Origin: Paracyclopina nana
Taxonomy: Eukaryota > Arthropoda > Copepoda > Cyclopoida > Cyclopettidae
NCBI GenBank assembly: GCA_019096065.1
Contig: JAGUCH010000006.1
Location: 3,554,001-3,618,000, forward strand
Direction of reading: 5' to 3'
DNA: 64,000 bases
The translations under genes were made by a program, and so were the position numbers. Positions 57,721 to 64,000 of the stretch are shown in pieces. Position 1 is the stretch's first letter. Each line of letters begins with the position of its first letter. The notes beneath the pieces were generated by a model. The model saw only the letters and a list, made by a program, of their open reading frames with translations. It made no database searches and was not told the DNA's origin.

Positions 57721-59917
57721 GGAAAACGCTCGAGTTTGTTGTTATGAGCTTGCGTTTTCACGAACAAACTAGGGTTGGCGGAATATAAAAATATTCCGTG
57801 GATGACTCATGCACATTTTCAAGGATGATGAATATGTACATATATATTTTTTCTGTATAGCTAAGATTTGCTAATTTGACTTAGTTGCGTAAAATGAAAA
57901 ATTGAGAGCCAATCCCTTTTCATTTGCTTTTTAAGTTAATGGGGCATTTTTCTCTAATTTTTAGCAACGTATGCCTAAATAAATTATCGCGCTAAATTAC
58001 GATATCTTCTGTATTTGATGACTGTCTGGGAATGAACTTCAATGCTACATATTTTAATTTTCAAAATCATAAAAGTGAACTTTTGTTACTGGCTTCTAAT
58101 TTGAGTGCGTGAGGAAATCATCTTTAAATTAAGATTAATAGGAAGTATTTCCAAACTTGTATTTTCAGCAGATAAGTAATTTGGCGACTTGAAGAGATGC
58201 AGAGGAAAAATCCGGTTTAGTACCTGCCCTATTAGATAGTAAAAGAGGCAGAGGCGCCTGAAAAAAGTGCGCACGTTTGTGTGTTCCAGATGGGCTCGGC
58301 TAGTCTCGCTAGAGGATTGGCTAGGAGCCGCACGTGATCAGAGTGCGAGCAGATGATCAAGGCCGCAGGAAGGCAGTGTGGGCCGTTCAAAGGCCGTTCT
58401 CATCTGTTCGCCTTAAAAAGCAAAACATGTCTTCAAAGTGGAAAAACTACATTTCATACGCAATGATCACGCTCCTTATTCAACTTTTTTCACTGCAGAA
58501 AACTGCTTTTTATGCATTTTTTCTCTTTCAGCGAGCAAATTTTTGTGGCTCTATTTCAAGCTACTGAAATTCATCGCAGCAAAGCACATCCAAGATGGAC
58601 TCAAGTAAATAAGTTTTTTTTCATCAAGTATAAACTAAAGTCACAAATAGCATGCTTAAAAAATTGGTCAGAAACATGGGCTTGTCTTTCCTTTTGCCAT
58701 CAAATCGTCCTTTTCGAGATATTACTAAAAAAAACAGTCTGTGAGCACAGCAAATGGACAGGCCCATGATCCCCACACTACAGATAGAGAGTCTTTCCTT
58801 TGTACTTTGAAATGAGGAAAAAATGCAGCAAATGTCTTGATTTATGGGATCCGTCATGCATCAAAGCCTGAAATAGTACTTTAGTAGCTTATAGCTGTAT
58901 GACTCATAGCAGAAAAACCATGTTCAGGTTTTTTGCAAGTTGCCTGTATACACAAATAGGTATACAGTAGATGCTATCTTAACAAAGCCCATTATTCCAT
59001 TTGACTTGGGGGGGAACAAAAGTGATTTTTTCCCCATTGAAGGAGAAGGTGCCAAGATGCTGAATAATATTGGCCTGAATGCCTTTGCCACGTGACGTCA
59101 AGCTCTTCTGCAGTTTCTATGCGACTTTAGCAATTTCAGACGAGACATGAAAAAAGTACACGTAGAGAAATTGCAAAGGCAGCGGCTATTATTAGAAAGG
59201 CCGATGCACTGTAGAACCAAACAAGAATCACCTAAAAAATGTACCAAAAAGGAAAAAAGCACCACAAGTCTTTAAGCGTGACTAAAAAGGATCAACTAGA
59301 TCTTATGCTTGGTTTGCTTAAAAGCTGCGAGAGAATTTTTGAAAAAAAGTTATAGATTTTATGGCTAGCATTTTCGCGTCCAGCATGTGAACGTTCTGGT
59401 TTCCCCAGCGTGCTCGTATGTACTCCTACTGAGGCTGTTGCCAAGTTGCTTTCTAAAGTCCATAGAAGTTCACGCGATGGCCTGGTGTATATTGCCATCA
59501 GCTGCCATTTTTTCCCTGCTGAGAGAACTCAGAACTGGGATAGCGTAGCTTCATTTGCAAACAGCATTTGGTGCCTCGCAGAAGCCATGACACTGAAATA
59601 TCTGAGTTAACCAGTCCACAATTAAACCTGAAACCAGTAAGTTATTATAAGTATGAGCACTTTGCCGCAGGTCTTTGACCCCTTCTTTGTCATACAACTT
59701 TCACAAAATTCCATGGCATAAAAGAATAGTAGGTCACATCAATAAAAAAGCAGCATGGCTTAACCAGTCATAAAAAAGTGGTTTCAAGCCGGGGGCGGTG
59801 CATAGGGACAAAATCATCATCATGCCACATTGTAATAATTGGTCACGGTTCACTGAAGGTGCAATGAATTTGCATTAATTTATTTTTCCAGAGCCAAAAA
59901 CCATTTGAAGATAAAAG
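57721..59917. other. Interval upstream of BCKDK
   Basis: About 2.2 kb between divergent genes with no convincing coding region. A CACGTGACGTCA string occurs at 59089-59100 (E-box overlapping a CRE). The remainder is AT-rich. Confidence 0.5.
59089..59100. promoter_or_regulatory. Overlapping E-box and CRE
   Basis: CACGTGACGTCA combines a palindromic E-box (CACGTG, bHLH-Zip factors) and a full CRE (TGACGTCA, CREB/ATF factors) sharing the bases TG. It lies about 820 bp upstream of the BCKDK ATG. The motif is exact; a role is inferred. Confidence 0.35.
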
Positions 59918-61712
59918 ATGGCTCAAAATTTGGCCTCAACCATTTGTCGAATTGCCACCAGTTCGCGTGCCACTCCATCCCCTTTGAGGGTTTTGGCAGC
60001 ACGAGCCCACCATAATGACTCACATCGATCTCAATCTCACCACCATCATCATCATGATCATCAGGAGAAAATCAACTCCAAAAGTAACAGTGGCAGCACC
60101 AGTAAAAGGTGGTTGACATACAACCACACTTCGAAGCCAACGCCTGATTCGATGCGAGAGAGAAACCGAACGGTGACTTCGTACTACAACCAGACCGCTA
60201 TAGATGATGCTTGCAGGCAGAATTCAGTCAGATTGACACCTTCGACCATTATGTATGCTGGAAGAAGTCCGGATGGTCATCACATCATGCGAAGTGCTCA
60301 GTACCTTCACAGGTACGATATAATGGATATGATTGGCCAATTTTGCAATTTACTCTTTTTCTGCTGCAATGACAACTTTTATATGTCTGCCTGATGATCA
60401 TAATTAGCATACTAATCAAGTACTGTTTTTCTGCACAGGGAGCTGCCCATCCGGATTTCGCATCGGATCAATGGATTTCGCAACTTGCCATTCATCGTGG
60501 GGTGCAACCCCACGATTTTGGCAGTCCACGAGCTGTATATCAGGTCATTTCATATTTTGAACGACTTCCCAGAAATTCAAACAGCCGCAGACGAGGAAAG
60601 CTTCAGCAATGTGTTGCGTGAGCTTCTGGACGACCATAAGGACGTTGTGTCCCAACTTGCAGCAGGATTCAAAGAATGCAGAAAACACATCAAGGTAAAT
60701 TATGCTTGCATTTTTTATCAAATTGCTTCATGGCTTTATTTCATAGGATGAAGGCCTTGTGCGAAAGTATCTGGATCGCAACTTGACTTCCAGATTAGGA
60801 ATGCGAATGCTTGCCACTCATCATCTCCAAATGAAAGAGAAAAACGTAAGAATTCTCCTGTGTGACCTACTAGACAAAGGCAGATTTTACTGGTAAAATC
60901 CGGCCTTCCTTTTTCCCTGTAGCTTTCCTTTTTTACAACCTCCCATTAAAAGCAGCACAAAAAGGCTGATTCGTGCAACATGCCAATATTGCAGTTTTAA
61001 AAATGTATCCGCTCAGCAGGAAACTTTGATGAGCTGTTTTTCATTTTCTAGGACGATCACGTGGGAATCATCAATATATCTATGAGCCTGAAGAAGGTCG
61101 TGGATCGATGGGCGACTTTTGTGCAGCAAATCACAGAGGACAAGTACGGACACACGCCTGAAATTCGCATCTCCGGTCACGTCAATGCCAAATTCCCGTA
61201 CATTGAGATGCCTCTGGATTACATTCTGCCGGAGCTGTTCAAAAATGCTGTCAGAGCCACCATTGAAGCTCATCCTGGATCTAGGGGGAAAAATCTACCT
61301 CCAATCTATGTCACTTTGGCCAATAATCCTGTGGATTTCATCATCAAAATATCCGATCGTGGAGGTGGTATTCCCCATGATAGGTACAAATATTTTAATC
61401 CTAACTAAATGGAAAAAAAGGCGTAAAATTGATACTTATCACAGGGTGAAGCAGGTGATGCAGTACAACTTTTCAACAGCAGAGGAGAGCACAGAAACAC
61501 GAATGGATGGAGATATTTTCGGCAATATCATGGAGGAGTGCAACCGGACGACAAGTGGACCAATGCATGGCTACGGATTTGGACTGCCCACGTCCAGAGC
61601 TTACGCAGAATATCTGGGAGGATCATTGAACATTTCCTCCATGCAGGGATTGGGCACTGATGTTTACCTCAGGCTGAGGCAATTCAACTCAGATGCACCC
61701 TTTCGGATATAA
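59918..61712 (+). CDS. BCKDK: Branched-chain alpha-ketoacid dehydrogenase kinase, mitochondrial
   Basis: Five exons (59918-60312, 60439-60694, 60747-60845, 61052-61383, 61445-61712) give 449 residues (human 412). The kinase phosphorylates and inactivates the E1 subunit of the branched-chain ketoacid dehydrogenase in the mitochondrial matrix. The N-terminus is basic and Ser/Ala-rich like a transit peptide, followed by an unusual His-rich stretch (six His plus DH) absent from the human enzyme. Then come [11 protein letters not shown] and [18 protein letters not shown], which favour BCKDK over [22 protein letters not shown]; and the GHKL ATP site: N-box [15 protein letters not shown]1 DRGGGIP and G2 [20 protein letters not shown]. 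It ends FRI like the vertebrate protein. All catalytic boxes are intact. Confidence 0.95.
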
Positions 61713-61989
61713 GATCAATGCAATGCAAAAAGTATTTCTCGAAATGTTTCTAAACACCAAATTCCACTTAAAAGTGCTCTGATACTACATAGACACCTTA
61801 TTTATGAATTTCGTTTCAGTGTGATAAAGTAGAAATACAAATGTGTTTTTTGGCCAAGAACTATCAGTACGTAGTGGTTATAAATAGCTGAAGGGTAATT
61901 GGGTTGCAATTGGAATTTTTACCTGGGACCAAATATGGTCAAAACAACTTGGTCAGTTAGGAATTGTGACCCTTCTTCGAAATAACAAA

Positions 61990-63216
61990 ATGATGATCAC
62001 CTTCTTTTTGGTGGTTCCAATAATTTTTGCTCGGGCACAAGATTACGCTTCAAATCCAATCTTCAAGTACGTGAGTTACCAACCGGCTGTGACAGAGTAT
62101 GCAAATACTTATTTACCCTTGGGAAAAGCAAGGCAAAGTCCTCAAGTGTGGTGGGACCATCACTCGTTCTTACCTAAAGAACTGGAAGAGCGGCAATTCT
62201 ATCCCGGCAAAGATTTGCAGGAATTGTTCAAGATCGGTCTTGGACCAAGACGAAAACGCAGAGATTCACCTGCTAGCCAAAGAACCTTTGATACTGCCAA
62301 CAAAATAGTGCAAAAGACCATTCAACAGTTGATGGACATGCCTCTATTTTGCTGGAAAATCTATGTGAATTGTGCGGTCTTTCCCAAGCACGTCTGCTGC
62401 CCTGTCATGTACAAAAAGAAGCCAAAGCCGAAAAAGAAGAAAAGCAATTTAAAGCTCTCCAAACGAGAAGTAGATCCTCTCTTTGGTGTACCAATAGTAC
62501 CTCAAAAACGAAATGATATAGAAGATCCAGAAAACACCAAACATTACCAGGAATGGAGGCCATATTCACCATACTACATTGGCCTTCCAGGATATGAGAA
62601 ACGTGAGATTTTCACAATTCCCATAATTTCTTGAGCTAATCTTTGCTTTTTTCCAGCACCTCCTATAGTTGTGAAGAGATGCTTGACCACTGATTTATCT
62701 GCTTGCCATGCTAACCCGAAAAATCCATGCTGCAGCAAATACTTGATCAATCGGTTTTTTCCAATTGGACCATATGTGCAGCCAACCCTGGTTGAAAATT
62801 GGGTGTCTGCATTGTTTGAGTTCTCTGGGCAAAATCCAGTGGCTTTCACCTGGATCAAGACTGTGACAATTGTGACAGTTGTTTCGCTTTTGACCATCCT
62901 TTGGGGCCTTTTGGGAGCATACTTGGGCGTGATTGATACCAAAAACGTGAAAGATGAAATGGCCAACAGATCTGATCATGTGGAAAGCATTGTTTTTAAT
63001 TCTCTTGCCAAGGGAGAAAATTGGCTGGAGAAACTGCAAGATTATGTGGAGAAGCATCAAACGCTAAAAGATGTTCATTCATTTATGTGCTGCATTACCA
63101 ATAGGAATGACCTCAAATGTGCTTCAGTGAAAAGCAGCAAAATGAAGAAAAAGCTATCAGCGTCAAAGCTCGGCTGCTTGGCTGAGCTGATGTACAAAGT
63201 GGACTTGGACACTTAA
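61990..63216 (+). CDS. Secreted or membrane protein with duplicated Cys motif and dibasic sites
   Basis: Two exons, 61990-62602 and 62657-63216 (54-bp intron), give 390 residues. A signal peptide (MMITFFLVVPIIFARA) starts at the tandem ATGs. Residues 87-91 are RRKRR, a furin-type cleavage site. Further Lys-rich and dibasic sites flank a lysine-rich spacer (about 141-165). A cysteine signature appears twice: C121-x6-C128-x7-C136-C137 and C213-x7-C221-x7-C229-C230. A single transmembrane-like segment lies at about 271-296 (TIVTVVSLLTILWGLLGAYL), followed by a tail of about 95 residues with more cysteines. I do not recognise the family. The pattern suggests a processed type I membrane precursor with two related disulfide modules, but a precursor for secreted peptides cannot be excluded. 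Confidence 0.78.
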
Positions 63217-63307
63217 AAACTCATGACAATGATGATACTGTAAGCATCTTTGGTTTATTTTTGCGTACAATACAAGCTCGGTAGGATAATTGAAATTGAG
63301 GAAATAT

Positions 63308-64000
63308 TTACATATCAGTGACAATAGTTGGCGGAAGAGGCTTTCTGCTTTTAGGCTCATTGGGATCAAACAGCTTTGACTTGACTCCATTTTTGACTTC
63401 TTTATTGGAAGCTGCTGCTGCAATTGGAGGAGCAATTGATTTGGGAGTGTTGAGAACTTGAGGTTCTTCATCTTCAGCATTGCCTTGAAAATACTGAATT
63501 AATGGCTCAGTCAAGGATCTTCGGATTTTGTCTAGTTTTTCCTTGACTGGTGAGATCCTGGAGGATCTCGAGGTCACTACTGCAGCCTCAGAAAATGGCT
63601 GGACCTCAGCTACCGGCCTCCCAGTTGGAGTCTGGTCCACTTTGGAAGCTGTGCTTTTTGGCTCCTCATTTGGATTTGGTGGGGAATTTGAACTGCTGCT
63701 GGACATTGACAATCTGGATAATGGCAAGATCTGGGTTGAAATCCCCTCATTAGATGATTCTTTATTTGTGCTGTGCTTTTGAGGGGTGTTTGGAAGCTCA
63801 AAAACTTTCATATCTTCCTCATTGATTATCGTGATTTCGCCTAAAAACATTTCTGGAGTTTCAATTTGTTCATAATTAGAAAATAAGGAAATACTGTACT
63901 ACCTTCAAGAATGGTTTCATTCCTGGAGTTTGGCACTGCAATTGGCCCAACTGATGCAGCTTTTTGAGGCTCAAAATCAGATGCATTCGAGGGCTTCCTG
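63308..64000 (-). CDS. 3' part of an unrecognised Ser/Pro-rich protein (runs off window)
   Basis: Two exons are visible. The last, 63308-63852, encodes about 181 residues and the stop. The preceding exon runs from 63903 beyond the window edge, joined in frame across a 50-bp intron (GAAG then GTAGTA; ACTCCAG). The sequence is mostly disordered, rich in Ser, Pro, Lys and Glu, with one ordered-looking segment, SPVKEKLDKIRRSLTEPLIQYFQG, that could be an amphipathic helix or a docking motif. No domain or family is recognised. The 3' end lies about 90 bp from the convergent plus-strand gene's stop. The N-terminal part is outside the window. Confidence 0.7.

Overview
The window looks like nuclear DNA of an arthropod, probably a crustacean or other non-dipteran arthropod. 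The proteins are metazoan: ephrins, p53, a class A GPCR, RSF1, TADA3, MUTYH, an RCC1/BTB protein and BCKDK. Coding regions are split by very short GT..AG introns (mostly 53-75 bp). Drosophila lacks MUTYH, which argues against a fly. The species cannot be named from sequence alone. No bacterial, viral or organellar genes were seen. All intron positions were inferred from splice consensus and reading-frame continuity, not from RNA data.

Left half (1 to about 36 kb): a gene-poor landscape holding four ephrin genes. These are ephrin A (minus, 1714-2526), ephrin B (plus, 10113-10964), ephrin C (plus, 14487-15155) and ephrin D (minus, 26398-27261). Each ORF is intronless and encodes a signal peptide, a receptor-binding domain, a linker and a hydrophobic tail typical of GPI-anchored ephrins. 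Between C and D lies a spliced lysyl-hydroxylase-like gene (22208-24922, minus) that seems to have lost its HxD iron-binding pair. At 32854-33806 there is a secreted Cys/Val-Pro repeat protein. The rest of this half is 3-7 kb stretches with no convincing genes.

Right half (about 36.9-64 kb): a gene-dense block. In order it holds an orphan class A GPCR (plus), an RCC1+BTB protein (plus), TADA3 (plus), MUTYH (minus), RSF1 (minus), p53 (plus, five exons), an unrecognised disordered Ser/Asn/Gln-rich protein (minus, five exons), BCKDK (plus, five exons), a secreted or membrane protein with a duplicated Cys motif (plus), and the 3' end of another gene (minus) running off the window. Several of these are nuclear or genome-maintenance proteins (TADA3, MUTYH, RSF1, p53). 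They are close neighbours but on mixed strands, so nothing suggests an operon.

Three small non-autonomous DNA transposons with 8-bp target-site duplications lie in this block. A 368-bp hAT-type element sits between the GPCR and RCC1/BTB genes. A 35-bp element made only of its inverted repeats, and a 434-bp element with matching ends, lie between RSF1 and p53.

The most notable observations are the ephrin cluster with a shared linker motif in B and D, the p53 homologue with Asp in place of one zinc-binding Cys, the probable pseudoenzyme of the lysyl hydroxylase family, the tetrapeptide-periodic Cys/Pro protein, and the micro-transposon.
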